A stretch of DNA of 64,000 nt from Paenibacillus lutimineralis (GTDB lineage: Bacteria > Bacillota > Bacilli > Paenibacillales > Paenibacillaceae), in contig NZ_CP034346.1 of assembly GCF_003991425.1 (NCBI RefSeq), positions 2,641,501-2,705,500 of the forward strand, read 5' to 3'. Below the pieces are notes generated by a model. That model was not told the origin of the DNA. It did no database searches and saw nothing but the letters and a program-made list of their open reading frames with translations. The position numbers were made by a program, and so were the translations under genes. Shown piece after piece: positions 18,801-26,458 of this stretch. Position 1 is the stretch's first letter. Each line of letters opens with the position of its first letter.

Positions 18801-19280
18801 CAACAGGTTGAACCGTATTTATGTCTGGCGGATTTTCTGAAGCCTGTGGACAGTGGTATTATGGATTATGTAGGTTTCCTCGTCGTTACGGCTGGACAAG
18901 GTGTACGTGAATTGTCTGAGAAATGGAAAGACAGTGGAGATTACTTGCGGTCGCATGCGCTACAGGCTGTTGCACTCGAGACTGCAGAAGGACTTGCGGA
19001 ACGGGTGCATCATATAATGCGTGATATTTGGGGCTTCCCAGACCCGCAGGATATGACGATGAAGCAGCGTCATGGAGCCAGATATCAAGGCATAAGGGTC
19101 TCCTTCGGATATCCGGCATGTCCAAATCTGGAGGATCAAGGCCCGTTATTCGAGCTGATGAAGCCGGAGGATATCGGTGTTGAGTTGACTGAAGGATTTA
19201 TGATGGAGCCGGAGGCTTCCGTCTCTGCCATGGTATTTGCTCATCCTCAGGCTCAATACTTTAATGTAGATAAAGCCTAA
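15843..19280 (+). CDS. metH: Cobalamin-dependent methionine synthase
   Basis: 1145 residues, cytosolic, transfers methyl from methyl-tetrahydrofolate to homocysteine through B12. Modules in order: homocysteine-binding barrel (ILDGAMGTMIQ ... zinc Cys pair in GGCCGTTPAH); pterin-binding barrel (MIGERTNVLGSRKFKRLI, IDVCVQDPDRDEAQDM); B12 cap; B12-binding Rossmann with the DxHxxG motif (GDVHDIGKNLVEI); and the SAM-dependent reactivation domain (GYPACPNLEDQ). All five parts are present and in full length. ATG 15843 has GGGAGGG at the right distance; the in-frame TTG at 15825 does not. The cell therefore needs B12 for this route. Confidence 0.96.
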   Translation: MSKPSLESRMKERILILDGAMGTMIQQKNLSPADFGGEDLDGCNEMLVLTRPDVIQNIHEQYLEAGADLIETNTFGATSIVLAEYGLQDQTREINLAAARLAIAAADKYSTPEHPRYVVGALGPTTKTLSVTGGVTFDELIDSYEEQVLALIEAGVDAMLLETSQDTLNVKAGSIGITRAYEKSGIRLPLMISGTIEPMGTTLAGQNIEAFYISLEHLKPISIGLNCATGPEFMRDHIRTLSDMARTAISCYPNAGLPDENGNYHESPDSLAQKLAGFAEQGWLNIAGGCCGTTPAHIAAMADKMSHFEPRTISGEHPPALSGIDPVYVEADNRPYMIGERTNVLGSRKFKRLIVEGKYEEASEIARAQVKNGAQVIDVCVQDPDRDEAQDMKLFLELVAKKVKVPLMIDTTDPEVLDLALTYCQGKSIINSINLEDGEEKFETVTPLIHKYGAAVVVGTIDEKGQAITREGKLEVAKRSHDLLVNKYGLSAEDIIFDPLVFPVGTGDEQYIGSAKETIEGIRLIKQELPACHTVLGISNVSFGLPEAGREVLNSVFLYECTKAGLDYAIVNTEKLERYASIPEEERRLAEELIYNTNDETLAAFVAAFRNKKVEKKEKAVNLSLEERLASYVVEGTKEGLIPDLEEALNRYSALEVINGPLMAGMEEVGRLFNNNELIVAEVLQSAEVMKASVAFLENFMEKNETSVKGKILLATVKGDVHDIGKNLVEIILSNNGYKIVNLGIKVPPERIIEAYREEKADAIGLSGLLVKSAQQMVATAQDLRGAGIDVPIMVGGAALTRKFTRTRIRPEYNGLVVYAKDAMDGLDLANKLMDKDQREKMRVEMEVEKEADSKVAEKTPLPQLTRVERSKISLDVPVYQPPDLERHILRDYPIQHIIPYINMQMLLGHHLGLRGSVEQLLAKGDPKAVQLKETVDEILAHAARDGIIRANAMYRFFPAQSSGNDIIVYDPEDHSKVLKNFSFPRQQVEPYLCLADFLKPVDSGIMDYVGFLVVTAGQGVRELSEKWKDSGDYLRSHALQAVALETAEGLAERVHHIMRDIWGFPDPQDMTMKQRHGARYQGIRVSFGYPACPNLEDQGPLFELMKPEDIGVELTEGFMMEPEASVSAMVFAHPQAQYFNVDKA

Positions 19281-19290
19281 GTTAAATAGC

Positions 19291-19319
19291 GAGAACCCTC
19301 CGGTCTACGGAGGGTTCTC
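19291..19319 (+). terminator. Hairpin terminator after metH
   Basis: GAGAACCCTCCG (19291-19302) pairs perfectly with CGGAGGGTTCTC (19308-19319). No T run, but the stem is very stable. Confidence 0.7.
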
Positions 19320-19360
19320 AGGCAATTTGAAGGGCTATAAGCCTTAAGGAGGTTAGATTC

Positions 19361-20299
19361 ATGGAATTATATTTCATGGGCACAAATGCCGGGGTTCCTT
19401 CATTGGAGCGAAATGTAACATCGCTAGCACTCCGCCTGTTTGATGAACGGCGCAGCTTCTGGTTATTTGATTGCGGAGAGGGCACACAACATCAAATACT
19501 ACGCTCGCCCCTCAAACTTAGTAAGTTGGAGAAGATCTTCATTACGCATCTTCACGGTGATCATCTGTTTGGACTGCCGGGGCTTATCTCGAGTAGGGCC
19601 TATCAGGGAGGAAATACACCGTTGACCCTATATGGTCCGCCAGGGTTAAAGCAATATATAACGACCTCACTGAATATTAGTGAATCAAGAATTGATTACC
19701 GACTTGATATCGTCGAACATGAGGGTGGGAAATTGTTCGAGGATGAGACCTTTTGCATTGAGTCCGAACTGCTAGATCACCGGATCGCGAGCTATGGCTA
19801 TCGAGTCATCGAGAAAGACCTCCCGGGCAAGCTTGATTCTGTTATACTTGCCAGTCACGGCATTAAGCCAGGTCCGCTATATGGTAAGCTGAAGCGGGGG
19901 GAGAGCGTTGAGGCTCCAGATGGTGTAACAATAACGCCGGATGAAGTGCTTGGTCGTCCTAAGCAAGGCAGAATCGTCACGATCCTTGGGGATACGCGTC
20001 CGTGTCAGGCTGTGATCAGTTTGTCAGAGGGAGCCGATGCTATGGTTCATGAATCCACTTTTCTCGATGAATTGGCACAGACAGCCTATGATTATCATCA
20101 TAGCACCGCGAAGCAGGCTGCCGAAGCGGCAAAGGCTGCAGGCGCGAAGCAGCTCTATCTTACGCATTTCAGTTCAAGATATAAATCCGAGGAACAGCTT
20201 CACCGATTACTTGTTGAAGCGAAGCAAACCTTCGCGAATGCTGAGCTGGCAAGAGAGCATGTGATTTACCCGGTAGTACGTGCTGATGGGGAAGAATAG
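19361..20299 (+). CDS. rnz: Ribonuclease Z
   Basis: 312 residues, metallo-beta-lactamase fold. It trims 3' ends of tRNA precursors lacking encoded CCA. The zinc motif THLHGDHLFGLPG, GDTRP and YLTHFSSRY (C-terminal zinc His) are visible, and the N-terminus MELYFMGTNAGVPSLERN is typical of RNase Z. AAGGAGG lies about 9 bases upstream of the ATG. Confidence 0.94.
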   Translation: MELYFMGTNAGVPSLERNVTSLALRLFDERRSFWLFDCGEGTQHQILRSPLKLSKLEKIFITHLHGDHLFGLPGLISSRAYQGGNTPLTLYGPPGLKQYITTSLNISESRIDYRLDIVEHEGGKLFEDETFCIESELLDHRIASYGYRVIEKDLPGKLDSVILASHGIKPGPLYGKLKRGESVEAPDGVTITPDEVLGRPKQGRIVTILGDTRPCQAVISLSEGADAMVHESTFLDELAQTAYDYHHSTAKQAAEAAKAAGAKQLYLTHFSSRYKSEEQLHRLLVEAKQTFANAELAREHVIYPVVRADGEE

Positions 20300-20555
20300 G
20301 GTGGGAAATAATAGCTCTAATGAATTATTTTCCGGGAAAGCGCAGGATATGACAGGCGATTGCAAAGTTTGCTAAATCAAAGAAATGGGATAGATCCGAC
20401 TTCGATTTTGTTCGACGCGGCCAGACGAGATAACACGATAGTTTGACAGGATCACAGCCCATTTACTGTTTATTTTGACAGCGAATTGTTCGGAAATTTG
20501 CTTGTCCTTTTGTTTTCCATGTACAATGATATTTGATACAGAGGAGGATAAAACG

Positions 20556-21365
20556 ATGAGCAAATTAACAGCCGACTGGAAGGCTTATCTTATAGATTTA
20601 GATGGAACTTTATATCATGGAAGCCGTATGATACTTGGAGCGGACCGATTGATATCAGATCTCCACGCTGCTGGTATTCCTTATCTGTTCGTTACGAACA
20701 ATTCTTCACGGACACCAGCTGAAGTTGCTGCTCATTTACAGCAAATGGGAATTCCTGCTGATGAAGAACATGTATGCACTTCGGCCGTAGCTGCGGCGCA
20801 GTACATCGCTGAGCAATATCCAGGCAGCAAAGTGGCTCCGATTGGAGAGAACGGACTGCTGGAGGCTTTACGTGAAGCGGGAATAGAGCATGATGAGCAA
20901 GATCCTCATGTGGTGGTTCAGGGGATCGATCGTTCTTTTACATATGAGAAATTAACGAAAGCGGCTCGGATGATTGCGAGTGGTGCGCACTATGTTCTGA
21001 CTAACCCCGATCTGCAGCTGCCATCTCAGGATGGCCTGATGCCTGGGGCGGGTACTATCGCTGCGGCGATTAAGGCGGCATCAGGCGTTGAACCGGTAGT
21101 GATCGGTAAGCCGTCGGGGATCTTGATGAAATTCGCAATCGACCGGCTGGGCCTCCACAATGAAGAGGTCGCAGTAATTGGCGATAATATGTTGACGGAT
21201 ATGTCGGCAGGGGTCAATGCTGGCTGCGGCACGATACTAGTACTGACTGGCGTGACTACCGAGCAGAATCTGGAACAATATGTTGCCAGCACAGGGATTC
21301 AGCCTGATGCGATCTGTAGGGACCTGGATGAGGTTCGCAAGTTGGTGTGTGGAAAGATAATTTAA
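20556..21365 (+). CDS. NagD-type HAD-IIA phosphatase
   Basis: 269 residues. Motif I IDLDGTLYHGS, motif II FVTNNSSRTP, then the IIA cap, motif III VIGKPSG and motif IV VIGDNMLTDM. These mark the NagD/AraL/phosphoglycolate phosphatase subclass. An upstream extension is open in frame, but ATG 20556 has GAGGAGGA about 7 bases ahead. Substrate unknown; sugar phosphates are typical. A family-2 repeat follows its stop. Confidence 0.86.
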   Translation: MSKLTADWKAYLIDLDGTLYHGSRMILGADRLISDLHAAGIPYLFVTNNSSRTPAEVAAHLQQMGIPADEEHVCTSAVAAAQYIAEQYPGSKVAPIGENGLLEALREAGIEHDEQDPHVVVQGIDRSFTYEKLTKAARMIASGAHYVLTNPDLQLPSQDGLMPGAGTIAAAIKAASGVEPVVIGKPSGILMKFAIDRLGLHNEEVAVIGDNMLTDMSAGVNAGCGTILVLTGVTTEQNLEQYVASTGIQPDAICRDLDEVRKLVCGKII

Positions 21366-21370
21366 ATAAT

Positions 21371-21569
21371 GGTTCAAAAAGGTCGGTTTTCAACACCGAA
21401 ACTTATGCTTCCGATGTGAATCACATCGTGTTAGATATAGAATTTATAAGTTATCAGCGACGTTAATGAAATTCTATATCGCAAGAAAACCTACCTTTAA
21501 GTCGCGGTCGCTCCTCCATGAATGGCTTCGATTGATTTTCTTATCAGAAGTGGACTTTTTGAACGACCT
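21371..21569 (+). repeat. Family-2 intergenic repeat, copy E (complete)
   Basis: About 200 bp with ends GGTTCAAAAAGGTC (21371-21384) and GGACTTTTTGAACGACC (21552-21568), which form a terminal inverted repeat. Inside, GATATAGAATTT (21434-21445) pairs perfectly with AAATTCTATATC (21469-21480). The right two thirds recur at 36255-36376. The ends resemble those of family 1, so the two families may be mobilised alike. Confidence 0.78.
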
Positions 21570-21599
21570 CTAAACATGAGAATGAAGGGAAGATGAGCC

Positions 21600-22418
21600 A
21601 TGCCGGAACTACCGGAAATGGAAAATTATAAAGTACAACTATCACAGCATATCTTAGATTTACCGATCACTTCCGTGTCGGTTAACCGCGAGAAATCGAT
21701 CAACGTAGAGGCGGAAGCTTTTAGTTCCGAGCTGCTCAACAGACAAGTTGTGTTTGTAGAGCGCCGCGGGAAACATCTCTTGTTCCATTTAGACAATGGA
21801 CGTCGTCTGTTGCTGCATCTGATGCTGGGCGGACTATTGTATCTGGGCTCATCCGAGGATCGTCCGGAGCGGACTATTCAGATTGAGATTACCTTTGGTC
21901 CTGACCTTGTGCTATATTTCATGGGATTAAGACTTGGGTATCTACATATCCTCAGCGCCAAGGAAGCGGAAGAAGTGCTGGCGCATCTGGGACCAGAGCC
22001 ACTTGGACGGAGAATGAACGAAGAGAGATTTATCAGCCTTCTACAGAATCGGCGCAGCAGTCTGAAGACTGCTTTGGTTAATCAGGATATTATCGCAGGG
22101 ATCGGTAACTGTTATGCGGATGAAATCGCCTTTGCCGCTGGACTGCGGCCATCAGCCAAGCTACAAAACTTCGATGCCGCAGACTTCTTGCGTCTGTACC
22201 ATGCGATGTGTGAGGTACTGGTTAAAGCGACTGAAGCCGGAGGCTATATGGAGATGCCTGTTATTAAAGGGGATACCTTGACGGGCGGTTCCAATGATAT
22301 TTGTGAGGTATACGATCGGGGCGGGGAGACTTGTTCCCGCTGCGGAGATAAGATCGTAAAGACGGAAATGGGCGGGCGTAAAGTGTTCTACAGCCCGGGT
22401 TGTCAGCATGATCGATGA
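21600..22418 (+). CDS. Fpg/Nei-family DNA glycosylase
   Basis: 272 residues. The N-terminus MPELPEMENYK carries the catalytic proline (after Met removal) and glutamate. RRGKHLLFHL supplies the family lysine, and the H2TH motif is NQDIIAGIGNCYADEIAFAA. Such enzymes excise oxidised bases and cut at the abasic site. The C-terminal zinc finger is altered: CSRCG is normal, but the second half reads YSPGCQHDR, with Ser where the third Cys normally lies; the trailing His might substitute. It overlaps the endonuclease IV gene by 11 bases, forming a base-excision repair unit. Probably not the main mutM. Confidence 0.85.
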   Translation: MPELPEMENYKVQLSQHILDLPITSVSVNREKSINVEAEAFSSELLNRQVVFVERRGKHLLFHLDNGRRLLLHLMLGGLLYLGSSEDRPERTIQIEITFGPDLVLYFMGLRLGYLHILSAKEAEEVLAHLGPEPLGRRMNEERFISLLQNRRSSLKTALVNQDIIAGIGNCYADEIAFAAGLRPSAKLQNFDAADFLRLYHAMCEVLVKATEAGGYMEMPVIKGDTLTGGSNDICEVYDRGGETCSRCGDKIVKTEMGGRKVFYSPGCQHDR

Positions 22419-23262
22419 GATTAAAGTCGGCGGACATTTCAGCATTCGTTACGGATATTCCGGTGCTGCAAAGACGGCGCTGCAGATGGGAGCAGGGACT
22501 TTTCAGTATTTTCCCAAGAATCCAAGAGGTCTGTCGGTAAAGTCTTTCGATGCACGAGATGCTGAGACTTGCCGCCAGCTTTGTCTCACAAATCATATCG
22601 TGTCAGTGGCACATACGCCCTACCCGAGCAATTTGGCCGCTGACCCAGGTAATGGGGATGGACTATTCCAAAGGGTGGTAGAATCGCTGCGGAACGATCT
22701 AGAAATCGCCGAAGCATGCGGTTCTATCGGAATAGTAGTTCATTTTGGTACAAATAAGGCTGGAAACCCCTTACAAAGTTATCAAAATATTATACAATGT
22801 ATAAATAAAGTGCTTGCAAATTGGCAAGGCCAGGCCAAGCTGCTCATCGAGAACCAGGCTGGGGATCACGGGGACATGGGAATGACGCTGGAAGAGATGG
22901 TTCAGATTCGCAAATTATGCGATTCTCCGCAGCAGATTGGGTTCTGCCTTGATACCTGTCACGCCTTTGCTGCGGGAATGTGGATGGGAGAGAACGATGA
23001 TGAATTTGCGGCTAAGGCACAGCGGCTTGGGTACTGGGAAGCTCTCTCGGTCGTTCACCTGAATGATTCCAGGTACCCGCTTCATTCTCGCAAGGACCGC
23101 CATGCCAGAGTCGGGCAAGGATATATAGGAGAATCAGGTTTCAGACGGTTACTGCAGATGGATGTTATCCGGCATGTGCCGTTTATTTTAGAGACCGCTA
23201 CTGGAGCAGATGGAACGTATAGAGAGGATATGGAGCTGATAAGACGGTGGGCGGAGAGCTAG
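22408..23262 (+). CDS. Endonuclease IV family AP endonuclease
   Basis: 284 residues, TIM-barrel with three-metal site. Recognisable motifs: GGHFSIRYGY, VVHFGTNKAG, LLIENQAGDHGDMG, GFCLDTCHAFAAG and VVHLNDSRYPLHSRKDRHAR. It cuts 5' of abasic sites. The start overlaps the glycosylase by 11 bases, so translation is coupled: glycosylase makes the abasic site and this enzyme processes it. VVHFG replaces the more common V-H-P-G, a modest deviation. nfo-like; whether it is the only copy cannot be seen. Confidence 0.88.
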   Translation: MIDEIKVGGHFSIRYGYSGAAKTALQMGAGTFQYFPKNPRGLSVKSFDARDAETCRQLCLTNHIVSVAHTPYPSNLAADPGNGDGLFQRVVESLRNDLEIAEACGSIGIVVHFGTNKAGNPLQSYQNIIQCINKVLANWQGQAKLLIENQAGDHGDMGMTLEEMVQIRKLCDSPQQIGFCLDTCHAFAAGMWMGENDDEFAAKAQRLGYWEALSVVHLNDSRYPLHSRKDRHARVGQGYIGESGFRRLLQMDVIRHVPFILETATGADGTYREDMELIRRWAES

Positions 23263-23293
23263 TGCTGGAATAACAGCGGAAAGGAAGAATAAC

Positions 23294-23647
23294 GTGATTC
23301 ATGTATATATGGACGACTTTCGACGATGTCCAAAAGGGTTTACATTAGCGCGCTCAGTAGAAGAATGCATTGAGCTGCTGCGATTGACTGAAGTTGATAT
23401 TTTATCGCTGGATCATGATATGGGCCCAGATGAGAAAACCGGTACCGAAGTGGCGGTTGCTATCGCTAGGGAGGGTCTGTATCCCCGTGAAATCTATTTA
23501 CACACTTCAAGTATGTGCGGCAAGAAGAGCATGTACGAAATTTTGTATCAAAATAAACCGGAGCACGTCGTACTGCATAACTGCCCGATTCCGTTCGAGC
23601 GTCTGGACGCTATTGCGCGTCAGGAAGAACAGCGTGCTGGAAAGTAA
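23294..23647 (+). CDS. Cyclic-phosphate processing receiver-like (cREC) protein
   Basis: 117 residues with the small receiver-like fold: HVYMDDFRRCPKGFTLARSV, EVDILSLDHDMGPDEKTGTE, then LYPREIYLHTSSMCGKKSMY. The DD and LDHDMG acids match the cREC group, described by comparative genomics as receiver-derived domains possibly acting on cyclic-phosphate ends. GTG start with AAGGAAG upstream. It lies between endonuclease IV and an rRNA-methyltransferase-like gene, a nucleic-acid maintenance setting. Activity is untested. Confidence 0.72.
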   Translation: MIHVYMDDFRRCPKGFTLARSVEECIELLRLTEVDILSLDHDMGPDEKTGTEVAVAIAREGLYPREIYLHTSSMCGKKSMYEILYQNKPEHVVLHNCPIPFERLDAIARQEEQRAGK

Positions 23648-23662
23648 GAGAGGTTGCACAAC

Positions 23663-24736
23663 TTGAATATTCACATACAAGATAATACAGATGAGGCGCA
23701 GACCATTACATCGGCACGATATGTGTGTACAGCGAATCATGGATTTGCTCCGTATGCTCAAGAGGAGCTGCGTAGATTATTTGGCTCGGTTAAGAGTACC
23801 GTACTTGTGCCTGGAGAGGTGCTGCTGGTTACTCTACCACAAGAGCCACAAGAAATTGAGAGACAGTTTGCTGACGTGCAGCCGCTATTTTTGCGTCATA
23901 TGTTTCCGGTAGGTTGGCAATGGACGATTAACGAAGAGAATTCAGGCCAAGCCTGGGAGAATGGATTTGTTCAATATCTTTTGGATGATGAGCGGTTAAA
24001 AGGAGCAAGGGTCGCTATTCAGCCACGGAAATCGGAGAGTGCATTATGGCAGGAAAGTGCTGTATCACTCAAAGACATGCTTCAGACGCGGCTGGATGAA
24101 CTCGGAGCTGAGTTTGTGGTAAGAGATGCCGATTGGATCATATCCGTATTCATCAGCAAGGATCAAGTCCTGGCAGGAATCTCTACGCCGCGACAGAATT
24201 TATCTGACTGGAATGGCGGAGCGATCCGATTCCAGCGTGAGGAAGGCCAGATTTCACGGGCGAAGTTCAAGCTGCTGGAAGCAGAATCGGTCTTTGATAT
24301 TAACTTTTCGGCTTTTCATGAAGCGCTTGATATCGGGGCTGCTCCGGGAGGCTGGTCTTCGTTCCTGTTGGAGCGAGGCCTTAAGGTAACGGCGGTTGAT
24401 CCGGCGAAAATGCATCCATCGATATTGGCTTCACCCCAGCTGACTCATATCCGTAAAAATGCAGACAGCGTTAAATTCCGCGATGGAGAGTTCGATTTGC
24501 TCGTATGCGACATGAGTTGGAATCCGAAGCAGACGGCCAAAATGGTTATCGATTTGCTGTATGCACTCGTTCCGGGCGGAACGGCAGTCGTTACTGTTAA
24601 GCTGATGAGTAAGAAGCCAATGGCGCTTATTCAGGAAGTTATATCACTGTTTGAGGCGGCGCAGATGCAGGTTCAGCGTGCAAAACAGCTGTTCCATAAC
24701 CGTGATGAAATTACGATATATATGATTAAATATTAA
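23663..24736 (+). CDS. RlmM-like SAM-dependent RNA methyltransferase
   Basis: 357 residues. An N-terminal THUMP-like part (SARYVCTANHGFAPYAQEEL) is followed by a Rossmann methyltransferase domain with the SAM motif ALDIGAAPGGWSSFLLERG, the acid in VTAVDPAKMHP and the FtsJ-like catalytic region LLVCDMSWNPKQ. Lys in VTVKLMSKK fits the K-D-K-E type 2'-O-methyltransferases such as RlmM, which modifies 23S rRNA. TTG 23663 has GAGAGG 9 bases upstream and is preferred over TTG 23654. The target in this organism is inferred. Confidence 0.82.
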   Translation: MNIHIQDNTDEAQTITSARYVCTANHGFAPYAQEELRRLFGSVKSTVLVPGEVLLVTLPQEPQEIERQFADVQPLFLRHMFPVGWQWTINEENSGQAWENGFVQYLLDDERLKGARVAIQPRKSESALWQESAVSLKDMLQTRLDELGAEFVVRDADWIISVFISKDQVLAGISTPRQNLSDWNGGAIRFQREEGQISRAKFKLLEAESVFDINFSAFHEALDIGAAPGGWSSFLLERGLKVTAVDPAKMHPSILASPQLTHIRKNADSVKFRDGEFDLLVCDMSWNPKQTAKMVIDLLYALVPGGTAVVTVKLMSKKPMALIQEVISLFEAAQMQVQRAKQLFHNRDEITIYMIKY

Positions 24737-24779
24737 TGCAATGAATTAATTCTTTTTAAAGTTCCTCTAAAAAAAGAGC

Positions 24780-24807
24780 TTTACTTCTTGTGAGTTTATG
24801 CTATACT
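24780..24807 (+). promoter_or_regulatory. Putative promoter of the kinase/Tad-like operon
   Basis: TTTACT (24780-24785), 16 bases, TATACT (24802-24807). A start near 24814 would give a leader of about 100 bases containing the hairpin at 24836-24896. No better promoter lies between that hairpin and the first gene. Confidence 0.5.
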
Positions 24808-24835
24808 GATTCCAAAATTATACATTAATAACAAT

Positions 24836-24897
24836 AGGGAAAGCATCCCGTTTAGTCTCGGTTAATCTGAGCTGAACTTGATTGCTTTCCCTTTTTG
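24836..24897 (+). promoter_or_regulatory. Leader hairpin with terminator-like end (candidate attenuator)
   Basis: AGGGAAAGCA (24836-24845) pairs perfectly with TGCTTTCCCT (24883-24892), then TTTTTG. Inside, GTTTAG pairs with CTGAAC and CTCGG with CTGAG around a TTAAT loop, so nearly the whole 57 bases fold into one long hairpin. The ribosome site of the kinase gene (AAAGGAGG, 24906 region) follows at once. It could instead only terminate the upstream methyltransferase gene, but then the operon would lack a promoter. Confidence 0.6.
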
Positions 24898-24918
24898 TGT
24901 TGCAAAGGAGGTTATCGC

Positions 24919-26436
24919 TTGTCGCATATCGCGATGCTTGCTGAAGGGGATGTTATAGCAGGACGATACCGGATCGAGCACTTGATCGGACAGGGTGGCA
25001 TGAGCCATGTGTATCTAGCTGGGGATTTGAAGCTTCCAGGGAAGCTGTGGGCGATCAAGGAGATGACGGCTCGTATGCCAAGAGAGCTGCAATTGGAGGA
25101 AGAAGCCGCCCTTTTGATCGCGATGAATCACCATCGCCTGCCGCGGATCGTCGATTTCTGGTCCAGTGATTCGGAAGGCCGTTCTTATCTTGTCATGGAC
25201 TACATTGAAGGGGTTCATCTTGACCAGCATGTGCGAAGGCTAGGCCGAAGCTTCAAGCTGGAAATGCTGATCGGGATTGGAGTACAGATTTGCGAAGGCT
25301 TGCATTATCTGCACAGTCGCAAACCGCCGATTATTCATCGCGATCTGAAGCCCTCGAATCTGTTGATTGACGGTAAGGGCGAGATCCGCTTTGTTGATTT
25401 CGGCATTGCCCGCAAATTTAGGCCCGATGGACTTGAGGATACGATTAAGCTGGGGACGATTGGATTTGCGGCCCCAGAGCAATATGGCGGTCGTCAGAGC
25501 GATGGAAGGGCAGATTTGTATTCTTTGGGTGCGGTATTGCTATATTTGGGAACTCATTGCAAGTATACGGAATTCACGACAGAGGCCATGAATCTGCTTG
25601 CTAAGAATGGATTTTCTAGGCTTGCTCCTACTATTGAGAAATTGCTGCATAGCTTCCCAGAGGAGCGTTTCCAGACTGCGCAGGAAGCGGGTGCTGCGTT
25701 AGCCAAGCTGCTCGAGCGTCCACAAGCTGGTGGTGTTAGAGTCAGGAACAAAGTGAGGGCGGAGGAGGCAGGGGAAGTTGTCCCTGGCCGTTCTATCGTT
25801 ATCGCTGTGATGGGGGCAGGTCCGGGAGTCGGGGCGACGCATACAGCGGTTTCACTAGCTCATTCGTTGGCCAGATATTCCCGAAGAGTCGCTGTACTGG
25901 AGCTTGATCCCCGGGCAACGGCGTTCGAACGGATTTTCCACAGACTGGGGGCGGAAGGGAGGCATTCCAGGCAGCTACCCAATCGACGTGCCCGTATGGA
26001 AGGAGTTGATTATATAAGAACCAGCTCACGCGTTGAGATGCTTGATCTATTCGCAGAGGACTATACCTATCTCATTTGTGATCTGGGTTCCAGCAGACGC
26101 AAGGATCTGCTTGAGGAATTTGTTAGGGCGGATCTGGCGATTCTGGTAGGCTCAGCTGTTGCATGGAGGGTCGATGAATTGGAGCTGTTCTCCACCGATG
26201 CTCCGGGTCAGATCAAGCGATCGCCGGTATACTGCCTTCCGCTTGCGACAGGAACAGACGTTAGCAGGCTGCAGAAATCATTGGATACGAAGCAGGTCTT
26301 TACTCTGCCAGCTGAGAGTAATCCGTTCGTTCCTGGACAGGCCATGGAGATGGCACTGCTACAGGCATGCAGTGAAGTACTGCCTCAAGGCATTCGTCCG
26401 GTCAAACGTGGATTCTGGCTATCGAGTAAAAAGTAA
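24919..26436 (+). CDS. Ser/Thr protein kinase fused to MinD/ParA-like domain
   Basis: 505 residues, no membrane helix seen. The N-terminal Hanks kinase looks active: IGQGGMSHVY loop, AIKEM lysine, HRDLKPSNLL catalytic loop, VDFGIA metal site and GTIGFAAPEQYGG activation segment. From about residue 290 a MinD/CpaE-like domain follows (VIAVMGAGPGVGATHTAVSL, VAVLELDPR), in which the Walker A is deviant, GPGVGATHT without the usual lysine. TTG 24919 has AAAGGAGG 7 bases upstream. First gene of a ten-gene co-directional operon with Tad-like genes. Kinase control over a pilus-like machine is inferred from the fusion and context. Confidence 0.82.
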   Translation: MSHIAMLAEGDVIAGRYRIEHLIGQGGMSHVYLAGDLKLPGKLWAIKEMTARMPRELQLEEEAALLIAMNHHRLPRIVDFWSSDSEGRSYLVMDYIEGVHLDQHVRRLGRSFKLEMLIGIGVQICEGLHYLHSRKPPIIHRDLKPSNLLIDGKGEIRFVDFGIARKFRPDGLEDTIKLGTIGFAAPEQYGGRQSDGRADLYSLGAVLLYLGTHCKYTEFTTEAMNLLAKNGFSRLAPTIEKLLHSFPEERFQTAQEAGAALAKLLERPQAGGVRVRNKVRAEEAGEVVPGRSIVIAVMGAGPGVGATHTAVSLAHSLARYSRRVAVLELDPRATAFERIFHRLGAEGRHSRQLPNRRARMEGVDYIRTSSRVEMLDLFAEDYTYLICDLGSSRRKDLLEEFVRADLAILVGSAVAWRVDELELFSTDAPGQIKRSPVYCLPLATGTDVSRLQKSLDTKQVFTLPAESNPFVPGQAMEMALLQACSEVLPQGIRPVKRGFWLSSKK

Positions 26437-26458
26437 TAAAGAGGAAGTGAGAATGTAG

